A stretch of 64,000 bases of DNA from Galerina marginata (taxonomy: Eukaryota > Basidiomycota > Agaricomycetes > Agaricales > Galerinaceae). Shown here in pieces: positions 45,810 through 58,220 of this stretch. The notes below the pieces were generated by a model. That model ran no database searches and was not told where the DNA came from. It saw nothing but the letters and a program-made list of their open reading frames with translations. The stretch is from contig JAECYW010000004.1 in the NCBI GenBank assembly GCA_023014335.1, positions 682,001 to 746,000 of the forward strand, read 5' to 3'. The position numbers and the translations under genes were made by a program. The stretch's first letter is position 1. Every line of letters begins with the position of its first letter.

Positions 45810-48800
45810 CTACCCGATGACCTTCATTAAAGCAAAGCCGAGGGTGGAGACAACCTGGGAGATGGGAAGACATAAGGAAGCCACAACGAGATGGGAGTTC
45901 AATTTTTTTCCTTACCAGCGTGGCGATCAAGCTTGCCGGAACGCCGTTCTTGAGGAAATCTATATTACTCAAGTACAGTTCTCCCATTTCGTCTTCTTGG
46001 GTGGCTCTGTTTCACAATGGAAAAAGAAGAGACAATAGATACGTCAGAGATCTCTGATAAACCAGGCCCGAAAGAAAAAGCGACTGACGCGGTCTGATTA
46101 GGAAAACCAGAAACAGGCATCCCCATCCCGCATGAACAGATGAGGCCAGTGATGAAGATAAGGAGGTTACTGTGATTGACTGGTAAATTTTCGCCGACCG
46201 TTTTGGCAATGGGGACCAGCAGGACGCTGGCTATCGTGTGGCTGATGAACGTCGAGATGATCTAGGAAAAATGGAACCCATATGTTACCACATGAAAACA
46301 TAGATCAGCATATAGAACGGCGACTGACCAATACGATGGGAGATAATATCAAGACTACGGCAGGGAGCGATAATCCTTCGACGAGATCCCGAATAGCGAC
46401 ATCCATAATCTGGAGGAGGCCGCTGGACATGACCCCCTTGCCTAATGCGATACCACCCATGGCCAGGAATACAATTGACCACATGAAGTGTTCGAAATCG
46501 TCCTATTACCGGAACGGTTCAGCCACGAAGTGAGATGAGGATCAGGGGACTCCATCTACTTACCTTTTTGAGTACACCTGTCGAGAAAAATGCGACCACG
46601 GGGATGATGGCTATGACACCCATGTCACCGACAATGGCTTCGATCTTGTGCTCGACACACCACAAGCCGATAGTGAAGAGGCACACAAACGTGACCCAAT
46701 ATTGCTTCAAGGTGAATGGCTCCTTCGTAGGACGAATTGCCTTGATTTCAATGTAACCATCGCCATCAGGCGACCGGGCGGGTTTGTAGGAGATCAAAAG
46801 GAGAAGCCATATTAAGAAGATAGAGACAGCTGATACTGGGAGAGCCACGGCAAACCAGGACCCCCAATCAGGCTTGGGATTCATAGCATTAATCGCAATA
46901 AGGTTCTGTGGAGACGAAATCGGAGAACTTTGGCCACCAATATTTGCCGCTAACGCAATAGCCAACTACTCCACGAGATGGAGGATCGTAGATCATCATT
47001 AGACACCTCTGTGAAGTAATAAAATTGGACTTGAGCTTAGACGTACAATAAGGCACGGGCCGAAGGCAGATTTTGGTGGAAGCGTCCGTAAGATGGGCTG
47101 AAAACAGAGGTGTCAGCCAGATGAACGTCAGTTGTGAGAAAGACCGCCGTCGGCGGTCATGAGGCAAGGAAAGTGACGTACTCGTATCAAGGTAAAGCAA
47201 AGAGTTGGGGCGGCAACGTTGCTGTGGGAAGCAACGACTTGGTCAGTTCATCCCAAGAAAGTGTATATATATGCCCAAGGAAAGTGTAAAGGGGGTCAAT
47301 GTACCTTATCCACATGCTGGCGAAGCAGGACACTCCCATGAAGGTCAGTAAGACCGTACTTGGACGAGTACCAGCCAAACTTAGAACACGCGTAATCAGG
47401 AGACGGTCAATGTTAGTTTTGCTGAGAGCCGAGGAGATGGTGAAGCCGCCAATGAGGAGCATAATCGTTGGCGAAAACATGACAGAAAAGACATATCTTA
47501 TGAGAGTCAGTCGAACTAGAATACCAGTGAAAAAAAGGATTCACTTAGTAGCTTCGGACGTCGACAATTGGACGCCGTCGTCGTCGCGGATTACGCGCAA
47601 TAAAACCAGAAGCAGAGGAACGAACATTGACGTAGCAAAAAGGGGGATAGCCTGCAGCAGCTTCAGCGACACGAAGAGGGACAGGCTGAAAAATAATTCA
47701 CCTCAGTAGCCCAAAGAACGGTGCAAAAAGAGAGAATGGCAAAGCAACGATTAGCTTCTTGGCCCGAAACAACCTGGACGTTCAACAAGACAATGAAAAC
47801 TATCAAAGAGATGACCTTGGATATCTTGCGCTTTGTGATCTTGAATTGGCCCACAGGTGTTGGGAAATCGACGAGAGTAGGTTCTGGGTCGTGGACCAAT
47901 GTTGCGCCAGCCATGTCATCATTACTGCCTTCCCCTCGTCGTTCACGGCCGATCATCTGTCGCCATACAGTATCACGTTCCCAAGCTATGTTCTCGCGTT
48001 GGTGTAAACGTAGCTGCTGGCGAGCAAGAGCCTTGTCGCCACGTGAGACGCATTTGGTATAGAGCTCAAGAAGGCGATTGAGGGAGTCATTGATCCTGTC
48101 TTTAGCAGGTTGAGTAAAAGGAGGTGCAACTTCGACCACCAGGTGGAGATATCGATCTTTCAATTCGGAATATGTAACTTTGTCATATCTGAAAGAGAGA
48201 TGGATAAGAATGAAATATTGTCATGCGATAATGAAAATGACAACTTTTTGATGATTTTTCGGAAGCCGGAATAATTGATTTCGACATAAGACTTGAGATT
48301 GGTGAAATTAATGTGGAGGGTCGTTATTCTGCGCTTGAATAGCAGTCGCGTGTCGTAAGCGTAGTCCGTCTTTGCTGTCCAGATAGTGTGATCAGTGGAA
48401 GTCGACACCAAGCTGTCCTTGAGATTGTTGAACTTCGCGGAAAGCTTCCCGAGCGTCCCTCGTGTCTTTGATCCTCGAAGCGATGCATAGCTTTCTTCCA
48501 TATCATGAGTATCCTCGATTGATGATAAGCTCTGTCGCCGCAGAGTAGGCGACATATCATTGGAGGTACTGGCGTTCGCTGCAGGAGTCGTCAAACATGA
48601 AAAGCTAAGCAGAGATATTTGATGACGGACCTAAGGGACGACGAACTCGCCCTGCTGAGCTTAATTTTCTTTGTCGTGACAGAGAGGTTCTCCTGCCATC
48701 GGGACTGCGGGAAGCTGATATGCTATCGTCGTCGTCATCGTCATCATCCTCGTAGTCCTCATAATGCTCTCCACCCTGAAGGCCTATTTCATCCAGCAAG

Positions 48801-49208
48801 GATACATCCTTCTCCAACTCCTCCAGCTCATCCAGAAGCTCTTTCTCTTGATGCTCGTAGAATAGAACGATCTTCTTGAGTTCCCGATCAAGCAAAGGTA
48901 TGAACAAGCCGTCGGTGTCGGAAGCGTCACCCTGGTTGAGCAACGAGCTCCGCTCATTGGATTCCAGGTCGCGAGAAAGAGAAAGGTCGCGCCCATGTTG
49001 TTGTTTTTCTAGCTGATAGATATACTTCTTGAGAGCATCGTAACTTGCAGGATTTCAGTAATTAGTGCGTGACGCGCTGCTAAAATGTGGCACAATACCT
49101 GATGTATTCATCCCACCAATCCGAAACCGCATTGAATTTGAGAGAGGAACTGAGGTCATATGAGTTCAAACCCGACTTCGAAGTGGAAAAAACACACCTG
49201 AACTTCAT
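45810..49208 (-). CDS. PHO91: SPX-domain phosphate transporter (Pho87/90/91 type, SLC13-like)
   Basis: Fourteen exons, 856 residues: 49208-49198, 49149-49099, 49043-48631, 48578-48245, 48188-47702, 47651-47545, 47496-47305, 47221-47182, 47097-47047, 46965-46564, 46502-46329, 46261-46089, 46006-45916, 45854-45810. N-terminal SPX: MKFSSSLKFNAVSDWWDEYI, SYDALKKYIYQLEK, then an Asp run. The permease follows (WATEAIPLFATSMFVPLLLV, GGFTISSALSKTNI, SNVAAPTLCFTL, NIGGQSSPISSPQNLIAINA, GFPNQTAATQEDEMG). SPX senses inositol pyrophosphates; the carrier moves phosphate with low affinity across plasma or vacuolar membrane. Pho87, Pho90 and Pho91 cannot be told apart here. The first coding exon has only 11 nt. 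Confidence 0.93.
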
Positions 49209-51439
49209 AATGAAGGATTCGGGTACCAAGTTCGACTTTTTGCTCGGTGTCCGACGAGTCAAAGGAAGAAGAGGAATAGATTCGGACTCCACAGCTGCTT
49301 TTGTACTCCTACAATGACCTTATGTCCATTCAAATCCCTGGTAATCCCAGGAAAGATGATAAGAGGTCGCCGGGTTAGTCGAGTCGTTGAAGCTGCATGC
49401 CAAAGGAAGCACAGTCACTTGGCAGGCTTCCATATATGGAATTTCAGGGTCCTCAACACCCGTTTGACGCCGCCTCGTCCGCGAACGTGTGTGATTTAGC
49501 TTTGAAGCGCTTACTTTCGGAATAATGCAAAGAAATAGCCCTGAATATAGCTGCTTAGATTACCTATGTTGATTTAAAGGAGAACCTAATGAGCGCCCAG
49601 GAGTCCCTGACACACTGCAAGGATCCTAGGACGGAAAAAAGAATCGACCTCAGAGTCAGTGAACACAGGCAGATCGCCGACAACATATTTATAACCACAC
49701 TAGGCTGCTTATGCAAATGGGCGAGATCCGTAAACTGAGTGGAAGACGCTTTAACAGCGGCAAGACAGGGTCTTAATTTAGTACCAGAGGTTAGGACCTC
49801 ACTAGGCGGCCTCACTTCTCAAGCACAGATCTTCTCTGCTGACAGCTGCGCAGGATGAGGATTTAAGACTTATTCATTAGTTTAAAAGTTTCGTGAATAA
49901 ACAAGAAAGAGATTCCCCTCTGGAAATTCTGATAGAATGTCCCAATTTAAGAGAAACTCTGAGAAAGCAGGTATTTCTACGACAAGACCGATTTCGGTGC
50001 TCTCCATACATCCCGGACCCTACTCGCCAACACCAACTATAGCTCGACGTCATTAATGTTCCTTTTGGGTTGTCTTCTTGTTTCCCCAAGGCTGTTGACT
50101 CGGAATTTCTAACAATAGCAATCCTGGACGAAACATATTACCTTTCAGAATGACTTGGAGAGTCTCAAGAACGGGAGTGGTGTCCCACTCGAAATAATTT
50201 TCAGGCGTCTAAATTTTGGGCAAAGAAAACCTCCCCAATCTCGCTATCGGGGTAACCTTGGCCGCCATCGATATAGAACATTCCACCGACGAGTCTGCCG
50301 GCCAAACGTCGAGCAGCCCATTCAGTTGCCGCAGGTTTATCGATTTCTTGATGCTGACAGATAGATCCTCCACCAAGTATCTCTGATCCGGCCGCACAAC
50401 ATAATTACAGAAGGTGCAAACCCCCATCTTCTCAACCGATTTCGACGGAAGTAGGGCTCGGAGCGACGAATCGCATCCTTCTTCATCAGATGAATCAGAA
50501 TTTCTCGGAGGCTGCTAAGATGCTCCAAAACGGTTTGCCTCTGATATGGCGAATTTTTTCCACCTTCCATACCATTCAAAGCGGGTCAAGTGCTGGCAGT
50601 TATCCAGAATACAACGAAGAGGCTGTGTTGAGAAGAATAAGGGTCTCAAGATTGCTCCACGGAAGGTTCAAGAAAGGATGCAGCGCATGCGACTCTTCTT
50701 GAGGCAGCGTCGTTCTAGATTTTACATGAACACCCGATTTTAGATATTTCAATCGAGGCAAGCTCACTCCGCGAGAAAAGGTGGTCCATGTCTCTAGACA
50801 TGAATCGTAAGCAAGTTTAATTGGCCGACGAAAATCTTGTCACCGAGATGAACCCGTATGATTTCACTTTCCACGCCGTCCGGATGTGCATTGGTCATTA
50901 TGACCGATTCCAGTCTTCCACACGCCGTTTTAAGGATACTATAAACGGTATCAAAGAGAGGGCATGGTCCAGGAAGAGATGAACAAGTTTTGTCTCAGCG
51001 AGGGCTATTTTTCTTGGGAATATGTCGTTGAAGGCCCGGTGGGAGCGAGAGGGACGTGAGATGTTTCAATCGTTTACGTCGACGCAGAATCCGGGAGAGT
51101 GTTCGAGATACTTGATAGCCGTAAATCGACGGCTGAAAAGGGTAGGAAAGACTTGGACTATGTGAAGACAGGCATATGGTTCCTGCTTCAGAAGATGCAG
51201 GCCGAGGTTGTGGATAAGAGGGCTGAATCGTTCTTCAGCAAAATAGGGGATAGAGGCACTCTCGACCCATGCCTTGTCCGAGGGCCGCTAGATCAAGAGC
51301 TATTTGTTATCAGATCCATAAAGATAGTAACATGGGCTGCGATGGGGACTATCGTTTCCATAAACGAATTCCTCCGTGACCACACCGCAACCCCGGGTGT
51401 TTGCGTTGGACGCCAGACACTGGGCCTGGTGTCGACGCC
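49209..51439. other. 2.2 kb gene-poor region
   Basis: Promoter of the SPX transporter, then short frames. Minus-strand pieces at 50.2-50.6 kb (for example VLEHLSSLREILIHLMKK) and a plus-strand frame 51099-51533 have no recognised domain; likely relics. Confidence 0.4.
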
Positions 51440-51582
51440 TCATCGGGATGAATTGCCAAGCGGTGCAATAGCCCGGAAGAGAACCAGCTTTGTAGATTTA
51501 GTCATGATCAAAGATAACCAGATATCGAAATAGTCAGCCAAGATGTGCCAAGGTTCAGCGCCAGTGGGCGGATGACTCTGAT

Positions 51583-51590
51583 GTTGAAGA
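51583..51590. repeat. target site duplication, left copy
   Basis: GTTGAAGA, identical to 52023-52030. Confidence 0.9.
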
Positions 51591-52022
51591 AGGACCCGGG
51601 AAGCTCCCACTAAAACTTGTCCGGGCAAAATCCCAAAATCGAGTCGCAAATCCGTCAGAGTTTAGGTCCCCAATCCGTCAAAATGGACAAGGGTATAGGG
51701 GGCTTCCATATTTGGGAATTTTCTTCCGCCTGCGGCGCCTACTACCCCCAAGGTTACACCTGTGGTGACTGTGTCGATGAACAATGTAATTTTGGTGCGA
51801 GTTTTTTTGAGTAACTCCTCCTGATTAATGCCTGGGTAAAAATATAATTTTTTACTGTTCTCTGATCAATTTCCTCGAAACCGAGTCCCGGATCCGTCAA
51901 AGTGGACAAAGTTGGATCTGCGCCCACCCTCCAATCCGTCAACATTGGACAAAAATTTTTCAAATTTTCGGTTTCAAATCCGTCAAATCCGGACAAGTTT
52001 TAGTGGGAGCTTCCCGGGTCCT
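51591..52022. mobile_element. 432-bp MITE with perfect 34-bp TIRs
   Basis: The ends AGGACCCGGGAAGCTCCCAC... and its inverted copy match over 34 bp without mismatch (51591-51624 and 51989-52022). It is flanked by an 8-bp direct repeat GTTGAAGA (51583-51590, 52023-52030). Inside both ends a subterminal motif ATCCGTCAAA..TGGACAA recurs about five times (near 51650, 51673, 51893, 51933, 51977), in the manner of transposase-binding repeats. No ORF for a transposase. An 8-bp duplication fits hAT or KDZ (Kyakuja-Dileera-Zisupton) transposons. Confidence 0.92.
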
Positions 52023-52030
52023 GTTGAAGA
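52023..52030. repeat. target site duplication, right copy
   Basis: GTTGAAGA, identical to 51583-51590. Confidence 0.9.
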
Positions 52031-52191
52031 GTACCAGATCCTAGGACATGAACTTGCGAAGTTCGAGTTGCGGTCACTGATCCTTTGAAGATATGCAACG
52101 TTGTAACGATTGGAAATTTAGGCAGAAAAATTTGGAGAGAGGGAATAAAATGCAAGTTCGATATTGTAACAGATTTTAAGTCTGACACCAC

Positions 52192-54983
52192 CCTAAAGAC
52201 GGGCTTTGTCCTTCGAGACGTGGATTATCTGTAAGTCCAATAGTTTGGTATAAGTCAATGGAAAATGTAGTAATGAAAACGTACCCCGACGTTGTTATTA
52301 TAATATGGATTATGACCACGAGTATGGTTGACGACTATGATTAACGGCGAGCAGACTAAAAGAATGTTCCTGGGTTTCCAGTCGTCTGAAGCGGGCGACC
52401 TCGACAATGTCATCGAGCAGGTGGCGTCGCCGAAAAAATCTCCGAAGCGGCCAGTTGGCGGCAATGGATTATCGGGAATTTTGCCACAAGGTTCCGATTG
52501 TTCCACCGTATTTTATATCCGGAGTCCACTGGAAGAAAATTTAACCACCTCCCTTTCCACCCGGCCTGGTCCTCACTAATGGGTTCCAACAGTGGATTCG
52601 AATTTCGAAGTCTACTGGTGTTGAATGTGCCCATTATTTGCTGCACTATGTAAACCCTGGGGAACGTGCGATTGTTCTCGCATCTTGAAAGATGTTGTGG
52701 CCTCCGCTATCACCAGTCAGAACAACGAAAAACAGTTTCGATACAGACCGTAAGAATTCAAAAGGTATCAACACAAAAAAACTGTGAAAACTCTCAGGCG
52801 CCGGAATCAGATAAGATAACGTCGAACAAGTATGTGCACTTATGTAATCATAAACTCATTGACGCAATTGAAATGACGTAGTTGCCAGATACTCTTCTCC
52901 AAACCGTTCTGTCCTCTTCGAACATATGTAATGGCCGCTGTTGTGGGCTCCGGAAGACGGGATTCACAAACTGCGTTTCTTCCCCGTTTCTGACAAATTG
53001 TCAGAAATGATTTTCAACAAGAGGGGGGGAACTCTTGGAGAATTCGCCGACTGGGAAATGCTTTGTATTCCTCTCCTAAGTCTCCCCGCAAATCATATCC
53101 AGGTTTGGAACATCTTCAAATCTCAGGTTGTTCGCGGAGTTCACATGTCGGTTCGCCTACGCTGGATGTATACTTAGATTTGGACGGATCTGAGTCGGTT
53201 TTTTTCTAAGCGAAAATCCGTTCCATTCGTGATCTCTGGTTATCACTCAGACAAAGAGACGTCGGCTATGGAAGGTCCATCGTTGATAACTTGACAACCA
53301 GCGTTACTGTAAACTGATCTCACGCGTAATATTTGATGACTCTTGATCGGCGGCTTGTACTCAAAACATCTGTGATGCATTCAATCGACGGTCGTTGTTC
53401 CTTTTTGAGACAGAGCGTAGCGTCGTGGGGAACTCTCCATGGCATCTTGGTGGTTTTTAGTACGCATCTATCCTGAGGTAAACTGCCTGTTATTTTCCTC
53501 AGTGCTTGAGAATTTGACTGGAAAAAGCCTTTCCCGATAGCTGAAACCGAAGCACATAGGAATTATTAGGAAATAAAAATCCCGGGTTGCCGACTCCTGT
53601 CCTATCGATGAGTGACCTTTTTTATTTGTTTCAACGCACTTCTGGTGGGGTAGCTACATGATCTCGTTCTCCAGAGGTATATCAAACCAATGGCCAAAGA
53701 CCCACCTGCTGAAGTGTCCTGTTAGACGTCAAGAAAATACTCAAACTAAGTCAGATAAAATGGAAACGCTGACTGTATGACGATAATGACAGCTGTTTTT
53801 CGTACGCAAAGTTTAGGATGCCATTGCTAGGACCAGTATTTTTTCTAGGTATGTTTCGAGGTCGTTTTGACGAACCATTCGGCGTTCAACTTGAATTCTA
53901 CTAAGTCGGGTGGGCCTCGAAGTTGTTAAAGTACTCAGAATTCGGAGGCGAAGCCGATGTTCTGGGATTTTTGTACCTTTACATAAAGCTAAAGCTGTGA
54001 TCTAAAATGTTTCGAGATACCAAGGAGGTCAATTTGCAGGTCGAATTGGTGAGTTCCACTGATAAAGCGCATTATCCGTGGGAATATTGCTCACATGATT
54101 GTACTGAACAGAAGCGTTTATTGTTGAATCTCTGAACCTTTCCTTTATACCACTCTGAATGCTTCAGCATTTTCCCTGGAATCTTACTTGTTACACTCTT
54201 CGGATTGCTTATATTCTGCCCCGAACGATTTGAATGGTTCTAGCTGGTCTAATTCAAGGCGTCTCCTTTTTGGGAAAGCCCTTCGAGTCGGTGGACCCAC
54301 AATCCGACCCATGCCGTTCCTAGCGTCCCATCTCTGATACAGGTCTCGCCTGTTCTGTTGTTTTGATACTTTGCGAAAACTGGGTGACACCAATCATGCG
54401 AATATGCCGTCTTTGGATTTGTGGGCATAAACAGACATCATCCATCATGATGCCGAGATGTTTTTACCATGTCAAGGAATTCGTCGATCTAATTTGCCTT
54501 ATATGGATGTTGTTCGAATCGCCCACAACTAGCTGGCGCAAAATTCCGAGAGAAAAACTACCTCGGGGACAATCCGGGGACCAAAGCGGTCCAAATGGAG
54601 GGACTACCAATCCAACCAATCCAACGAAATTCCTTTCTATGGGAATCTTTGGTGCTTCGTTTTTGTTTCCCCGTGACGTCTTCTATGTGTATAAAAGGAT
54701 GGCGCTTTCTGGCTCGATCTTCAGCAAAAGCGGCTCCCATCAGCTGCTGAGCATTACACGGGGACTTTATCGAAGCCTCAACCCATCTCGAAACACTTGC
54801 CCTCTTTCCCGCTTCGTTCAACTTGTACCGTCTACTCGAGAACACAATCACCTGACCTCGTGACAAAGTCTGTCAGTCTCCGTTTCTTTGTGTGGGTCCA
54901 GTATTAATATCGGATTTCCAATCCTTTTTCACACCTTTCGTCTCCTACCTCCCTTCTTGCCTATCCTCTCTTCCTCTTTCATC
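52192..54983. other. 2.8 kb gene-poor region
   Basis: Only short frames (for example 52941-53177 plus, with LRFFPVSDKLSEMIF; 54393-54184 minus) without a clear domain. Likely relics. The last 200 bp are the pyrimidine-rich leader of the forkhead gene. Confidence 0.4.
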
Positions 54984-56578
54984 ATGCATGTCAGTCTTGG
55001 AGAAGATTTTTTCCACAGAACTATGACATTCGAGTTCTCGAGTCATTTTCAACAGAACGCCAGTCGACACCCGTACACCCCCATGCACGATTTTTCACCT
55101 CGCCTATATCACCGTGATCCCCCATCTCCCATCGACATGCCGCAAGGTGCAGCCCCGCATAGTCGGAACGAAGCAACGGCCCAGTTCAGGGATATCCCTG
55201 GCAACGGTCCTGACCTCGTGGTGTTTCCACCTAACCCTAGAGCTCAAGAATCTAGTACGCATACCTATGATGCTTCTAACGGCCGTAAAATTAACGACCG
55301 TTCTCATTTCCAGACTCGTATTTTCCAGTTCGTCACTCCCTCTTATCTCCTTAATCACTGCATCATCCCAATGTTGAAACCATCTAGGACCATATTTACC
55401 GTAACCCAGCCATGGGTCCACCCTATCCAACCGGCAATCCATATCCCCAAGCAACATACTCGAACAACATGGGCTTTTCACCCGAAAGTTCTCAGAACCC
55501 CCTCACAGATGAACACCCGAGCCCCGGATCCGAAGACTCCTCACAGTGGGATGACCCAGACGGCGCCGTTCCCCTTTCCGAATTTTCTCCTCCTCCAGCT
55601 CACATAGATGGACTCCCATTGCATGAAGAGACGGAGTTATATTTGCGCCAGACCCTCAGCATTTTCCCCCCTCGACCAGTTGACCTGACCGCCCTGCCGG
55701 ATGAGCCATCAGCAAGACAGCCCAGAATACCCGACTTGATCAAACTCGCCATTTGGGGTAGTAGAACAAAGAAACTTACCCTTCGCCAAATATACGACGC
55801 CGTTGAAACACGATATCCTGCCTGGAGAGACCAAAAGGATAAGCCATGGCAGGTGAGTTTTTTTATTTACTAATTAGTTCAACCACTTTGTTGACCATAA
55901 TTTAATTATCAGCGTTCCATTCGTCATAACCTATCGTTGAAGGCCATTTTCGTGCAGGTGGACCGTCCTATTAGCTCTCAGGGAAAGGGAAATTACTGGA
56001 CTATTGACGTGCGAAAGGGAGAACTGAACAAGCGTCCTAGACGGCGGAGAGACGGCACATCTGAAAGCTCAAAGTCGACTTCATTTGAAGACTTGGACCC
56101 CGATCATCATTTTCTTCATGGACCTGCTTCCAACAACCTGGCAGGGCCTGGTCCGAAGAACGATTTCCAATCCTTAGATCATACCAATCTGAAGGCTAAC
56201 GCGTACGCCTTGCGAATGTCTCCGATCCATAGACAAGGACTTTATTCCGAGCAGCAGCCAAACACGGGCTGGAATTTTCCCTCATCATCGCCGAGCTATG
56301 TCCCGATGGATCCTTCCGCCATGAATCCACCTCGGCCTACTGCATACCCTCCGATGGCCTTTCGTCCGAATGTTAGTCACCATATGCAAGTACAAGACGG
56401 TGGACCGACGGCCGGATATGCGTATGTTCTCCCTGGGATGACTTCGATGCAGGGTAGTTCACCTACAGACAACGCGCGACCGTCGAGAACAAGACTCCAA
56501 AACCCAGGCTCTGATGTAGCTGCAGAAGAAGGCACAGAAGCAATTTTGAGAACTGCCCGGAGGTATGCGAACCAGTAG
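54984..56578 (+). CDS. Divergent forkhead transcription factor, copy 1
   Basis: Three exons: 54984-55220 (3' border least certain), 55388-55852, 55913-56578; about 455 residues. Forkhead domain in exons 2-3: PDLIKLAIWGS, KKLTLRQIYDAVETRYPAWR, DKPWQ|RSIRHNLSLKAIF (intron between Q and R), then GKGNYWTID and a basic wing end (NKRPRRRRDG). The recognition helix SIRHNLSL is intact, but the canonical KPPYSY start is replaced by RQPRIP and WQNS by WQRS. The N-terminus has HRDPPSP; the C-terminus is P/Y/M-rich. Probable nuclear DNA-binding regulator. A paralog with the same exon plan lies 5 kb downstream on the same strand. Confidence 0.85.
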
Positions 56579-58220
56579 ATTATGAGATATTGTCCTTCCT
56601 TTGTTGATCACGGTTTCAATCATATCGACCTTTCAAGCATCTGTTCCAAAAGTTCTAATTGAAATCGGACATCATCCATCACATGAAAAGGGGTGGTTGA
56701 CATTAACGTTCAACTGCCCCGCGTGTCCTGCTACGGAATGATTGCAAAACTTTCTTAGTGACTGCGCTGTGCTGTCCAAGAGTCGAAAGCCACAAACGAT
56801 ACCAAGAACATTACGGACCACTACGGGGGCAACAGGTACTATCGACGAGTTGCGGAAGGGGCTTAACCCGCGCGAAATCCTCTGAACCGGTGCGGTTCTT
56901 ATAATTGTTAATTTGTTAGCCATCGCATGCGTAGCATCAACCAGCCCAATGTTCTCCTTTATCAATGGCGCCTAGGTTGTTAACCTAGAATTCACTGCAA
57001 GTTAGGTGCCATCTGTCAAGGTATATCATGTCGGAGGGACTTAAACTTTGTAAATTTACAACGTTGTGTATTTCAAAGAACTGGGGACGTTGCAAGACTG
57101 AGAATCCGAGTCATCCCCGTTGCACCACAACTAAAGTTCTAAATTCGGAATTCGAAGCAGGTTACTGTACATCTGAAGGTCCCGACGTGGCATGTACATG
57201 CGAAAGCCAGGGAGTAACGCCATATAAGGTCAGGTAAAGCCTGTCCATCTGGCCTGTCCATCGCTCATTGTGGCGACGAACGGGGTTGGTTACGCAGGAA
57301 TTTTTACAATTGTTCGTGTTGGGCTTGACCTCATGAGCAGCGGCGTAGGACTCGGACAATCCGTTCCAGTTTCCTCCGGAGGAACTCTAGGGCTGCAACT
57401 TCATTTGCGGCCAACACCTAGGAGCCGCTGAACGTTGGTAATGATTAGCATGCTATCGAGAAGGACAAGGATAGAAAATACGCACCGACATCCGAACATC
57501 TTCCCTGTGATTCTGAAGTACCTTGATGCGTTCTGTGGCTTCGAAAGCCTCGAAAGTGCGAGCTCAATAAGACGCGGTCAAGACGGCAGTCTTGTCCAAA
57601 GTTTACGATGCCGGATGAGTGACGACAATTTAAAAAAGCGACATGGGTTAGCCTACAAGATGTATATGAGATGGTGGCTGGGAAGGGAGAGAGATATGAG
57701 AAATGACTAACCACTCAGGTATGCAAACGAGGCGGCCTTTGTTGAGCCCTCCTCACCCAAACTCCTTTCTTCCGGGGGCTGCACGGCAGACGGAGTTTAA
57801 CTACACAAGAAGGGTGCACGAGAGGCGGAAGGAAGGCAGTGGAATGTGCCAGGAATGTGCCCATAGTCCACGAAGCGGGAGAGAAAGCCAACCTCATTTT
57901 GGAAGCTGCACATTGGCCGGTGAGTTGGAGTCGAAGAAGGCTGCACCCTGTGTGAGGACCAGAGGCGTGAAGGCAACAAATTAGGAGGAAAAGGAGTTGA
58001 GAACTGGAGAACGCAGAATTGAAAGGAAGGGAGCAAGAAGAAATGTTGAGAAAAAGGGCATTCAAGGACGAGTCCTATAAATAGAGTAACATTACGTAAG
58101 TGGTACCATTCATCGATCGTCGCACGACGGGCGTTGACGGGCGCTTCACTTCTCCTCCATTAACCGTCAAGCAGGCAAACTCGTTGGGGACTTGAAATAC
58201 AGAGTTTATGTCCCTCCTAA
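56579..58220. other. 1.6 kb spacer
   Basis: 3' flank of forkhead copy 1 and promoter of the next gene. Antisense and sense short frames only. Confidence 0.5.

Larger units (their letters stand above)
51440..52191 (-). pseudogene. F-box/LRR-like ORF split by a MITE
   Basis: Minus-strand text before the insertion (SVTISNLHFIPSLQIFLPKF, VTTLHIFKGS) has the LRR-like rhythm of Agaricomycete F-box proteins; it continues after the insertion with HPPTGAEPWHILADYFDIWL to a stop at 51440. If the 432-bp element and one 8-bp target repeat are removed, the frame is continuous. No F-box or start codon is visible upstream, so this is a fragment. Confidence 0.4.

Noticed and set aside
45745..45987. Extension of the phosphate transporter last exon through the GTAAGG donor.
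   Set aside because: It would replace the conserved final helix (VVSTLGFALMKVIG) with unrelated sequence; the spliced version matches the family.
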